Of a DNA stretch of 64,000 nucleotides, positions 58,033-64,000 are shown piece by piece. The stretch is from Prauserella_A sp040635515 (GTDB taxonomy: Bacteria; Actinomycetota; Actinomycetes; Mycobacteriales; Pseudonocardiaceae). The notes beneath the pieces are model-generated. The model was not told the origin of the DNA and did not search any database. It was given only the letters and a program-made list of their open reading frames with translations. Location of the stretch: NCBI GenBank assembly GCA_040635515.1, contig JBEYHY010000001.1, positions 186,001 to 250,000 of the forward strand. The letters are read 5' to 3'. Each line of letters opens with the position of its first letter. Positions within the stretch are counted from its first letter, which is position 1. The position numbers were made by a program, and so were the translations under genes.

Positions 58033-58316
58033 CCGGGTTCGCCCCTGCGTTTGCGGTGAATGACCCAGCCGAGGTCGACAGCCATGCCCACGGCCAGCAC
58101 GCACAGCACCACGGTTGCCCACACGACGCCGTACAACGCGAACAACACCGCCGCGCCCGCGCACACGAGCACGGAGATGGCGGCGAGCACGATCCGCAGG
58201 GTCAACGCGCTGTAGGCGGGTGCGGCGCCGCCGAATCCGCCGGTCGGGTCGTGATAATCGGGTAGGCCGCGCTCGTAGTCCTTCCGGGTGCGCGGCCGTT
58301 CCTGCCGTCGCTCCAT
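58029..58316 (-). CDS. DUF6343-like small membrane protein
   Basis: 95-residue protein with a charged N terminus, the segment APAYSALTLRIVLAAIS opening the first of two membrane helices (about 36-55 and 60-82), and a basic end HRKRRGEPG. The pattern resembles DUF6343 proteins of Streptomyces. Function unknown. The ATG immediately follows a 22-bp perfect palindrome that includes the only purine-rich stretch able to serve as ribosome site. First gene of a two-gene operon with the PRTase. Confidence 0.72.
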   Translation of the reverse strand: MERRQERPRTRKDYERGLPDYHDPTGGFGGAAPAYSALTLRIVLAAISVLVCAGAAVLFALYGVVWATVVLCVLAVGMAVDLGWVIHRKRRGEPG

Positions 58317-58338
58317 GTCATCCGGGTACCCGGATGAC
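58317..58338 (-). promoter_or_regulatory. 22-bp perfect palindrome abutting a start codon
   Basis: The half-site GTCATCCGGGT is followed directly by its exact complement, ending at the base next to the DUF6343-like ATG. As DNA it could be a repressor operator; as RNA the hairpin would cover the GGAT that acts as ribosome site. No adjacent regulator gene is present. Confidence 0.55.
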
Positions 58339-58358
58339 GCCGCCCCACACGAGGTAAT

Positions 58359-58401
58359 GCGGGCTGTGCTTCACGGCGACCCACCGTGAAGCACAGCCCG
58401 C
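58359..58401 (-). terminator. Terminator after ptsH
   Basis: An 18-bp perfect stem (arm GCGGGCTGTGCTTCACGG) with a 7-nt loop lies 5 nt after the ptsH stop on the minus strand. One of the strongest hairpins in the window; it ends the dasR-EIIC-ptsH transcript. Confidence 0.78.
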
Positions 58402-58406
58402 CGCGA

Positions 58407-58673
58407 TCATTCGTCGAGTTCGGCCGAGACGAGGGCGGCGACCGCGTCGACGGCTTCCCTCGCGCCGTCTCCGTCCGCGGCGATCACCACCTCGTCACCG
58501 TGCCGCGCACCGAGGGTGAGCAGGCTGAGCACACTGCCTGCCGGTACCGGCTCCGCTCCGTCCTTGGCGATGGTCACCGGCACTCGCTGCGCGGCCGCCG
58601 CCCTGGCGACGAGTGCCGCCGGCCGGGCGTGCAGGCCGACCTTGCTCGCCACCGTGACTCTGACCTCGGCCAT
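58407..58673 (-). CDS. ptsH: PTS phosphocarrier protein HPr
   Basis: 88-residue HPr that carries phosphate from enzyme I to EIIA. The phosphorylated His is H15 in KVGLHARPAA; the later AGSVLSLLTLG corresponds to the regulatory Ser region. The ATG has AAGGGAA upstream. It follows the EIIC gene on the same strand and ends at a strong terminator. Enzyme I (ptsI) is not in the window. Confidence 0.96.
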   Translation of the reverse strand: MAEVRVTVASKVGLHARPAALVARAAAAQRVPVTIAKDGAEPVPAGSVLSLLTLGARHGDEVVIAADGDGAREAVDAVAALVSAELDE

Positions 58674-58690
58674 CGGTTCCCTTCCGTTCA

Positions 58691-60004
58691 CTACGGCGAT
58701 TCCGCCTGCGTACCGCTGTCCTTGTTTTTCGCGGTACCGCTTCCCGCGGGTTCCTTGCCGGTGTCCGGCTCGGCCTCCGGCTGGTCGGCGGTCGGATCGG
58801 TGACGGCGGCGTCCCCTTCGTCCTCCCTGCCAGGTGTGCGCAGGTTCCACTTGGTGATGACCCACCGGAAGATCAGGTAGTAGAGCGCCGCGTAGGCCAG
58901 CCCGATCGGGATCAGCAGCCACGCCTTGCTCGCGGCGGGAGCGCCCGCGTTCAGCGCGAAGTCGATACCGCCTGCCGAGAACGCGAAGCCGAGATGGATG
59001 TCCAGCGCGTTCACCAGCGCGAGCGAGATGCCGGTCAGCACCGCGTGAATGAGGTACAACGGCCAGGCGACGAACATGAACGCGAACTCGATCGGCTCGG
59101 TGACACCGGTCAGGAACGAGGTCAGCGCCGCCGAGATCATGATGCCGCCGACGATCTTCTTCTGACCGGGCCGCGCGGTCTGCCAGATCGCCAGCGCCGC
59201 CGCCGGGAGGGCGAACATGAAGATCGGGAAGAAGCCGGTCGTGAACGCGCCCGCGGTGGGGTTGCCGTCGAAGAAGTTGTTGATGTCGCCGCCGTCGAAG
59301 ATGAACCACACCGGCACGTTGAGCAGCTGGTGAAGGCCGACCGGGATCAGCAACCGGTTCAGGAAGCCGTACACGCCGCCGCCGATGACCGCGTCGCTGG
59401 TGACGGCCTCACCGAGGTTCTGCATCCCGGCGTCGATCACCGGGAAGATCAGCCCGAACACGACGCCGAGCAGCAGCAGGACGAACGAGTTGATGATCGG
59501 CACGAACCTGCGGCCGCCGAAGAAGGCGAGATAGGGCGGGAGCTTGATGCGGTGGAAACGCTGCCACAGCACCGCCGTCACGAGACCGACCACGACACCC
59601 GACAGCACGCTGTAGGGCCACTTGATCGGCGCGAGATACCAGCCTTCGTCGAATCCCTCCAGATCGTTGATCGGGGCGAACACCTGCACGACCTTGTTGA
59701 ACACGATGAAGCCGACAACCGCGGCGACACCGGTCGAACCGTCGCCTTTGCGGGCGAATCCGACGGCGATACCGACGGCGAACAGCAGCGGCAGCCAGTC
59801 GAAGAGGCCACCGCCCGCCGCGGCGAGTACCTTCGCGATGTCCTGCGTCGCCGACCACCGGCCGAGCATGTCGTCCTGGCCGAGCCGGAGCAGCAGGCCC
59901 GCCGCGGGCAGAGTGGCGATCGGGAGCATCAGGCTGCGGCCGAAGCGTTGCAGCCCCGCTAACCTCCTGCCCTTGCTCTTCGATTCCGCTGACGTGGCAC
60001 TCAT
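58691..60004 (-). CDS. PTS EIIC permease, glucose/N-acetylglucosamine family
   Basis: 437-residue membrane permease that moves and couples phosphorylation of the sugar. Features are SLMLPIATLPAAGLLLRLG at the start, about ten helices, the substrate motif HQLLNVPVWFIFDGG and TEPIEFAFMF. The EIIB domain is absent and supplied by a separate gene across the divergent promoter. The acidic 50-residue tail is probably disordered. The ATG overlaps the dasR stop (ATGA). Linkage to DasR and a DasR-type operator favours N-acetylglucosamine as the sugar. Confidence 0.93.
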   Translation of the reverse strand: MSATSAESKSKGRRLAGLQRFGRSLMLPIATLPAAGLLLRLGQDDMLGRWSATQDIAKVLAAAGGGLFDWLPLLFAVGIAVGFARKGDGSTGVAAVVGFIVFNKVVQVFAPINDLEGFDEGWYLAPIKWPYSVLSGVVVGLVTAVLWQRFHRIKLPPYLAFFGGRRFVPIINSFVLLLLGVVFGLIFPVIDAGMQNLGEAVTSDAVIGGGVYGFLNRLLIPVGLHQLLNVPVWFIFDGGDINNFFDGNPTAGAFTTGFFPIFMFALPAAALAIWQTARPGQKKIVGGIMISAALTSFLTGVTEPIEFAFMFVAWPLYLIHAVLTGISLALVNALDIHLGFAFSAGGIDFALNAGAPAASKAWLLIPIGLAYAALYYLIFRWVITKWNLRTPGREDEGDAAVTDPTADQPEAEPDTGKEPAGSGTAKNKDSGTQAESP

Positions 60005-60774
60005 GGCCGTCCTCCATGGTTTGGAAGCGGGCCGGATTCCGGGGAATTCCGGTCCAGTTGCATGGTCACCTGGTAGTGATCTCCCCGGTACCAGGACGTC
60101 ATGTCCTCGACAGGCTCTCCGCGCATGCTGGAAATCCTGCGGAAGACGAGAAGCGGGCCGCCGGTTTTGATGCCGAGCAGCCGCGCGGTTTCCCTGTCGG
60201 CGGCCTCCGCCCACACCGTCTGCCAGGCCGTGTCGAACCGGATGTCGTACCGCCTGGCGAGCTGGTCGTAGAGCGACTGCGTCAGATCGAGATCGAAGAG
60301 GCCGGGGACGGCGGTACTGCGGTACCAGCCGCGTTCGACGGCGAGCGGGATCCCGTCGGCGAGGCGGAGCCTGCTGAGTCCCGACGCGGTTTCGCGGTCG
60401 CCGAGCCGGAGCGCGGTCGCCGCGTCGGCAGGCGGAACTTCCGTTGCGGTGGCCAGGATCTCGGTGCTCGGCCGCAGGCCGCGTCGTCGCATCTCCGTGG
60501 TGAACGACATGAGGAACAGCTGCAGCTCCATCCGCCTGGCCGCGGTGAAGGTACCCCGTCCGCGAACCCTCGACAACAGACCTTCGTCGACGAGTTTTCC
60601 AATGGCGGTGCGGACGGTGAGCCGTGAGACGGCGTACCGCTGCGCGAGTTCCCTTTCCGAGGGAATGGGTGCGCCGGGAGGAAGCTCGCGTTCGGCCAAC
60701 CGGCGCAGTATCTCGCGCAGTTGCGTGTGTTTCGGGGTGGGACCGTCGACGACGCGGTCGGTGACGTGCTCCAT
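60001..60774 (-). CDS. dasR: DasR-like GntR/HutC regulator
   Basis: 257-residue GntR-family regulator of the HutC subgroup. N-terminal winged helix (PPGAPIPSERELAQRYAVSRLTVR) and C-terminal UTRA ligand domain (ERGWYRSTAVPGLFD, LLVFRRISSMRGEPVE). DasR in Streptomyces senses glucosamine phosphates and controls GlcNAc uptake. The ATG at 60774 has GGAGGTG 5 nt upstream and is preferred over the codon at 60798. A DasR-type operator lies 43 bp upstream, between it and the EIIB gene. Confidence 0.9.
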   Translation of the reverse strand: MEHVTDRVVDGPTPKHTQLREILRRLAERELPPGAPIPSERELAQRYAVSRLTVRTAIGKLVDEGLLSRVRGRGTFTAARRMELQLFLMSFTTEMRRRGLRPSTEILATATEVPPADAATALRLGDRETASGLSRLRLADGIPLAVERGWYRSTAVPGLFDLDLTQSLYDQLARRYDIRFDTAWQTVWAEAADRETARLLGIKTGGPLLVFRRISSMRGEPVEDMTSWYRGDHYQVTMQLDRNSPESGPLPNHGGRP

Positions 60775-60816
60775 CGGCACCTCCGTACTCGCGTCCACGG
60801 CTCAAGATTGGTACGT

Positions 60817-60832
60817 TCCGGTCTAGACCATT
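60817..60832. promoter_or_regulatory. DasR-responsive element (dre)
   Basis: TCCGGTCTAGACCATT holds the perfect 10-bp palindrome GGTCTAGACC and closely matches the dre consensus, approximately AGTGGTCTAGACCACT (from memory). It lies in the divergent region between dasR and the EIIB gene, so DasR would control itself with EIIC-HPr on one side and EIIB-EIIA on the other. Confidence 0.85.
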
Positions 60833-60921
60833 CGTTGATGGGGCAGAATGCTCCGATACCCAACCGGTGTCAACCGCCGTTACGGGTTCGTGCCCAGTAC
60901 AGAACACACCAGGAGGCGGCC

Positions 60922-61158
60922 ATGGCGGACGAAAGGCCGGCGAACATCCTCGCCGCGCTCGGCGGAGCGGACAACATCGTCGAGATCGAAGGGTGCATCA
61001 CCCGGCTGCGGTGCGAGTTGCACGACGGCTCGCTCGTCGACGAGCCCGCGTTGAAAAAGTCGGGAGCCCTCGGCGTTGTCAAGGTGGGTGACGTGGTTCA
61101 GGTGATCGTCGGGCCAGAGGCCGACACGATCGCCGGTGACATCGAGGACCTGCTGTGA
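60922..61158 (+). CDS. PTS EIIB subunit, glucose/GlcNAc family
   Basis: 78-residue stand-alone EIIB domain. The phosphorylated Cys is C25 in VEIEGCITRLRCEL. It passes phosphate from EIIA to the sugar bound by EIIC, which is encoded on the other side of the divergent promoter. The ATG has AGGAGG upstream. The stop overlaps the EIIA start by 4 nt. Confidence 0.94.
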   Translation: MADERPANILAALGGADNIVEIEGCITRLRCELHDGSLVDEPALKKSGALGVVKVGDVVQVIVGPEADTIAGDIEDLL

Positions 61159-61610
61159 GCCTTTCGGTGTGCAGCCCGGTCACCGGGAACACCGCGCCCA
61201 TCTCCGAGGTGCCCGACCCCGTTTTCGCGCAGGCGATGGTGGGGCCCGGCATCGCGGTGGTGCCCAGCGGCGGAAGGGCGGACGCCGTCTCGCCCATCGA
61301 TGGGGTCGTCGTGACTTTGCATCCGCACGCCTTCGTCGTTGCGGGTGAGGACGGCCGCGCCGTGCTCGTGCACCTCGGCATCGACACCGTCAAACAGAAG
61401 GGCGACGGTTTCACCCTGCACGTCGTCAAAGGCGAGACGGTGCGGCGCGGCCAGCCGATCGTGAACTGGGATCCGGAGGCGGTGACGGCGGCGGGCTACT
61501 CGGCCATCGTTCCCGTGGTCGCGCTCGACGCCCAGCAAAGCGTGCTCGCGGGGATCCGCCCCGGTGCCGCCGTGGCGGCGGGCGACGAGATCTTCCAGTG
61601 GACGGGCTGA
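61155..61610 (+). CDS. PTS EIIA subunit, Crr type
   Basis: 151-residue EIIA(Glc)-type protein. The active-site pair is H58 in TLHPHAF and the phosphorylated H73 in VLVHLGIDTVKQKGDGF. N-terminal SPVTGNTAPISEVPDPVFA is the family pattern. The GTG lies in the EIIB stop. Together with EIIB, EIIC and HPr it makes a full sugar-specific PTS except for enzyme I. Confidence 0.95.
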   Translation: MSLSVCSPVTGNTAPISEVPDPVFAQAMVGPGIAVVPSGGRADAVSPIDGVVVTLHPHAFVVAGEDGRAVLVHLGIDTVKQKGDGFTLHVVKGETVRRGQPIVNWDPEAVTAAGYSAIVPVVALDAQQSVLAGIRPGAAVAAGDEIFQWTG

Positions 61611-61650
61611 CGGGGGCGCATCCCCCTCGTCGGTGAGCGCCCCCGTCAGC
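61606..61650 (+). terminator. Terminator overlapping the EIIA stop
   Basis: A 14-bp perfect stem (arm GCTGACGGGGGCGC) with a 17-nt loop begins inside the last codons of the EIIA gene. It faces the end of the convergent Rieske gene 20 nt away. Confidence 0.6.
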
Positions 61651-61669
61651 GCTGGTTCGCCGTCCCGCG

Positions 61670-62128
61670 TTACGCCGTCACGATCTCCCCGTTCTCGATC
61701 GTGACGGCGATACTCGGCAGCGGCTCGGTCGCGGGCCCCTGCTTCACTGCCCCGGTGAACGCGTCGAACATCGAACCGTGGCACGGGCAGCGCAGTTCGG
61801 CGCCCTCAGCGGTGACCGCACAGCCCTGATGGGTGCAGACCGCGCTGAAAGCGCTCACCTTGTCGTCCGACTCCCTGGACAGCACGGCTTCCTGACCGTC
61901 GGGCGTGGTGATCACCGCGGAGCCACCGACGGGAACGTCGTTCACCGCCGCCATCCGCTGGCCGGGCTGCGCGGGCGGGCCGGATTCACCGGAACCGCCC
62001 TGGCCGGCGGGCGAGGACGACTCGCCGCCGCCGCCGCACGCGGCGAGCGCGACCGTTCCCACGGCCGCTCCGGCAACCGCGGCTCCACTGGTGATGACGG
62101 TGCGGCGGGTGTGTGATTGGGCAGTCAT
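61670..62128 (-). CDS. Rieske [2Fe-2S] Tat/lipoprotein
   Basis: 152-residue exported iron-sulfur protein. The signal is Tat-like (TRRTVITSGA) and ends in the lipobox LAAC (C31), so it is probably a lipoprotein outside the membrane. Cluster ligands are C98, H100, C114 and H117 in CTHQGC and CPCHGS; C103 and C116 can form the usual disulfide. The ATG at 62128 is 7 nt from the -10 of an ECF-type promoter, implying a leaderless mRNA and excluding the in-frame codon at 62164. The electron partner is unknown. Divergent from the ECF sigma operon. Confidence 0.92.
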   Translation of the reverse strand: MTAQSHTRRTVITSGAAVAGAAVGTVALAACGGGGESSSPAGQGGSGESGPPAQPGQRMAAVNDVPVGGSAVITTPDGQEAVLSRESDDKVSAFSAVCTHQGCAVTAEGAELRCPCHGSMFDAFTGAVKQGPATEPLPSIAVTIENGEIVTA

Positions 62129-62135
62129 GTGTCTG

Positions 62136-62163
62136 GACACGAGGTGACCGGCGACCGGGTTCA
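62136..62163 (-). promoter_or_regulatory. ECF-type promoter of the Rieske gene
   Basis: On the minus strand TGAACC (62163-62158), a 16-bp spacer and CGTGTC (62141-62136) match the -35/-10 pattern reported for ECF sigma factors such as mycobacterial SigL (from memory). The ATG at 62128 starts 7 nt after the -10. Confidence 0.72.
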
Positions 62164-62177
62164 CCGCACGGCCGGAT

Positions 62178-62205
62178 CGAACCCGATCGGGTCCGCCACC
62201 GTGTC
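62178..62205 (+). promoter_or_regulatory. ECF-type promoter of the sigma operon
   Basis: CGAACC (62178-62183), a 16-bp spacer and CGTGTC (62200-62205) on the plus strand are the same promoter class as the divergent one, with one mismatch in the -35. It would drive the small membrane protein, sigma and anti-sigma genes, giving autoregulation. Confidence 0.65.
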
Positions 62206-62240
62206 ATAGGTGTATCGATCCGCGAGGGCTGGAGGCGACG

Positions 62241-62627
62241 ATGACGGGTTGGCTGCTCCGCCTGCTGGTGGCACTCGGATTGCTCGGCTCGGCATGGGTC
62301 CACCTCGATGTGTGGCTCGACTGGGCGAGAAACACCGACGTCGTCGGCCCCCTGTTCCTGGTCAATGTGGTCGCGGGGGCGGTGATCGCGATCGCGGTGC
62401 TGGTCTGGCATCACTGGCTGCCCGCGCTGCTCGCGGTCGGCTTCGGTGTGGTGACGCTCGTGGCCTACGTGCTGTCGCTGACCGTGGGGTTGTTCGGGGT
62501 GCGGGAACAGTTCGCGACGCAGGCGGAATTGTGGGGTGTCATCACCGAGGCCGCGTGTGTCGTGTTCGGCTCGTTGTTGCTGCTCCCACGGTTCGCGAGG
62601 GCCGAAAGGCAGGGCGAACCCGTGTGA
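62241..62627 (+). CDS. Small membrane protein heading the ECF operon
   Basis: 128-residue protein with about four membrane helices (LLRLLVALGLLGSAWVHLDV, LFLVNVVAGAVIAIAVLVW, LPALLAVGFGVVTLVAYVLS, VITEAACVVFGSLLLLP). It resembles DoxX-like or other small actinobacterial membrane proteins but I cannot name the family. GGAGG precedes the ATG. The stop overlaps the sigma factor start (GTGA), so it is coupled to sigma production and may sense or respond to the same stress. Confidence 0.78.
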   Translation: MTGWLLRLLVALGLLGSAWVHLDVWLDWARNTDVVGPLFLVNVVAGAVIAIAVLVWHHWLPALLAVGFGVVTLVAYVLSLTVGLFGVREQFATQAELWGVITEAACVVFGSLLLLPRFARAERQGEPV

Positions 62628-63136
62628 ACGAAGGCGCGGAACCCCGGCTGATGCGTGCCCTGCACGACGAGCACGCCGCCGCGCTGTGGTCGTATGCCCT
62701 GCACCTCACCCATGGAGACCGCGCGAAAGCCGAGGACGTCGTGCAGGAGACCCTGCTGAGGGCGTGGCGCCATCCGAAGGTGCTCGACCAGTCCCAGCGG
62801 TCGGCTCGTGCCTGGTTGTTCACCGTGGCGAGGAGGATCGCGATCGACGGCTGGCGCTCGGCGGCCGCGCGAGCGGAGGTCGCGACGGACCAGGTTCCGG
62901 AGCTTCCCGTGCCGGACGACACCGAAAGGGCGGTACAGGGCTGGATCGTCGCCGACGCGCTCGGCGAACTGTCGCCTCGCCACCGCGAGGTGCTCGGCTT
63001 GTGTTTCTTCCAGGGAATGTCGGTCGCGGACGCCGCGGCGAGACTGGGGGTCGCGGAGGGAACCGTCAAGTCGAGGACGCACTATGCGCTGCGCGCCCTG
63101 CGGCTCGTGCTTGAGGAAAGGGGGGTGACCCGGTGA
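62624..63136 (+). CDS. ECF-family RNA polymerase sigma factor
   Basis: 170-residue group IV sigma factor. Region 2 has AEDVVQETLLRAWRHP and ARAWLFTVARRIAIDGWR; region 4 has LSPRHREVLGLCFFQGMSVADAAARLGV and EGTVKSRTHYALRAL. It resembles the SigL/SigK type of mycobacteria. The GTG lies in the upstream stop codon; the anti-sigma gene follows with a 4-nt overlap. Two matching promoters next to the operon are its likely targets. Confidence 0.93.
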   Translation: MNEGAEPRLMRALHDEHAAALWSYALHLTHGDRAKAEDVVQETLLRAWRHPKVLDQSQRSARAWLFTVARRIAIDGWRSAAARAEVATDQVPELPVPDDTERAVQGWIVADALGELSPRHREVLGLCFFQGMSVADAAARLGVAEGTVKSRTHYALRALRLVLEERGVTR

Positions 63137-63807
63137 ACGGTGGCGACGAGGTCCCGGCGTCCGGGCGAGTGGATCCGTTCGCGACGTTCGACGCCGCGTA
63201 CGTACTCGGGGCGCTTTCCCCTGAGGACAGGGCCGCGTTCGAGGAGCATCTGCGGCGCTGCGCCGATTGCGCGCGCGGAGTGAGGGAACTGGCCGGGATG
63301 CCGGGTCTGCTCGCTCAGGTCGACGCCGGTCACCATCCTTCGACGGAACCGGTGCCCGCTGAGCTGCTTCCGTCGCTGCTGCGAAGTGTGCGCAGGCAAC
63401 GCAGGCGCGGCAGGACCTTCGGGGCGGTGGCGGTCGCGGCGGCCGGGATCGCCGCGGTGCTGGCGCTCGTGTTCGCGCTGGTGCTACCCCCTCGTGCCGA
63501 GCAGGAGGGGACCGCCATGACCCCGCTCGGGGCCTACCCGGTCGCGGCCGATGTGAGCCTGACCGATTCCGGTTCAGGTACGCAGGTCGACATGTCGTGC
63601 AGTTACAGCGGTGGTTCCGGCGGGGACTATGTGCTGGTGGCCGTGCGTGCCGATGGCAGCGTCCAGCGCCTGGCGACCTGGTATGCGGTGCCGGAGGACA
63701 CCGCGAAGCTGTCCATCGGGACCACACTGGACCGCGCCGACATCCAGGCGCTGGAGATCAGGTTGCCTGACGGGCCCGCACTGCTCCGGCTCCCGGTGTC
63801 GAGCTGA
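63133..63807 (+). CDS. Zinc-binding anti-sigma factor (RslA/RskA-like)
   Basis: 224-residue membrane protein. The cytoplasmic ZAS domain has HX3CX2C (H39, C43, C46 in EEHLRRCADC) that holds the sigma factor and can release it on thiol oxidation or zinc loss. A helix at about 92-117 crosses the membrane, and a 100-residue external domain of the RskA C-terminal type follows. The GTG overlaps the sigma factor stop, so the two are made together. Confidence 0.92.
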   Translation: MNGGDEVPASGRVDPFATFDAAYVLGALSPEDRAAFEEHLRRCADCARGVRELAGMPGLLAQVDAGHHPSTEPVPAELLPSLLRSVRRQRRRGRTFGAVAVAAAGIAAVLALVFALVLPPRAEQEGTAMTPLGAYPVAADVSLTDSGSGTQVDMSCSYSGGSGGDYVLVAVRADGSVQRLATWYAVPEDTAKLSIGTTLDRADIQALEIRLPDGPALLRLPVSS

Positions 63808-63819
63808 TCGCGCGGGGTT

Positions 63820-64000
63820 TCAGCCTCGCGCCTCCTGCTCGAACCGCTCGATCTCCTCTTCGAGGATCGGCACCGCGGTGGTCGCGGCGTGGATGCCGAG
63901 GACGCTCGCGATCTCCATCACCTCAAGGATTTCCCCCGGTGTCGCGCCGTGGCCGATCGCGTTCTCGATGTGGAGTTTGAGCCCCGGTACGTAAAGGTGC
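63820..64000 (-). CDS. Carboxymuconolactone decarboxylase-family protein, C-terminal fragment at window edge
   Basis: The last 59 codons of a minus-strand gene that runs off the window. They read HLYVPGLKLHIENAIGHGAT, then PGEILEVMEIASVLGIHAAT and a polar Glu-rich end. The GATPGEILEVMEIASVLG segment is the helical core of carboxymuconolactone decarboxylase/AhpD-like proteins. Without the N terminus, the catalytic CXXC (if AhpD-like) cannot be checked. Confidence 0.8.
   Translation of the reverse strand, partial: HLYVPGLKLHIENAIGHGATPGEILEVMEIASVLGIHAATTAVPILEEEIERFEQEARG

Overview
The window is high-GC, densely packed actinobacterial chromosome. The core gene order follows Mycobacterium tuberculosis Rv2614c to Rv2552c closely: thrS, HIT hydrolase, pgsA, patA, pimA, Nudix, pdxS, pdxT, yebC, ruvCAB, yajC-secDF, apt, rel, cyclophilin, metallo-beta-lactamase, radical SAM, aspS, rarA, alaS, ruvX, mltG, aroE. 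Together with the phosphatidylinositol-mannoside genes, GTG/TTG starts and a DasR-type PTS locus, this suggests a non-mycobacterial member of the Pseudonocardiales (Amycolatopsis/Prauserella/Saccharomonospora type). The genus is inference; no rRNA or tRNA is present to confirm it.

Layout. 1-7841: 3' part of thrS, a HIT nucleotide hydrolase, a YceI/MarR divergent pair, the PIM lipid operon pgsA-patA-pimA-Nudix, and an XdhC-like gene. 7838-14797: an EF-G2-like GTPase on the minus strand, then pdxS and pdxT, separated by about 3 kb of accessory DNA (toxin-antitoxin operon with a frameshifted toxin, a decayed VapB-like antitoxin, and an XRE regulator divergent from azlCD). 14811-25709: yebC, two small genes, the SOS-type ruvCAB operon, the yajC-secD-secF translocon operon, apt and bifunctional rel. 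25740-31476: metabolic and membrane genes, including an imine-reductase-like gene divergent from its likely TetR regulator. 31477-37999: a YibE/F membrane protein with a His-rich tail and a ThDP decarboxylase/IclR/aldehyde dehydrogenase group. 38025-46465: an SOS-box radical SAM gene, aspS, DUF389, a kinase-fold gene, a MerR/Old Yellow Enzyme pair and rarA. 46571-54175: an NADP oxidoreductase and the alaS-ruvX-mltG-aroE run. 54191-58401: a 21-nt tandem repeat, a secreted nuclease/phosphatase-like protein, a hydroxyacid dehydrogenase, a serine hydrolase and a small PRTase operon. 58407-61650: a split PTS (HPr, EIIC, EIIB, EIIA) around DasR with a DasR-type operator. 61670-64000: a Rieske lipoprotein divergent from an ECF sigma/zinc anti-sigma operon, then a truncated carboxymuconolactone-decarboxylase-family gene.

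The most distinctive signals are regulatory. Two SOS boxes precede ruvC and the radical SAM gene. Two matching ECF-type promoters face outward between the Rieske gene and the sigma operon, the Rieske one implying a leaderless mRNA. Paired palindromic operators lie between several regulators and their divergent partners. The accessory block between pdxS and pdxT carries two toxin-antitoxin loci that appear broken.
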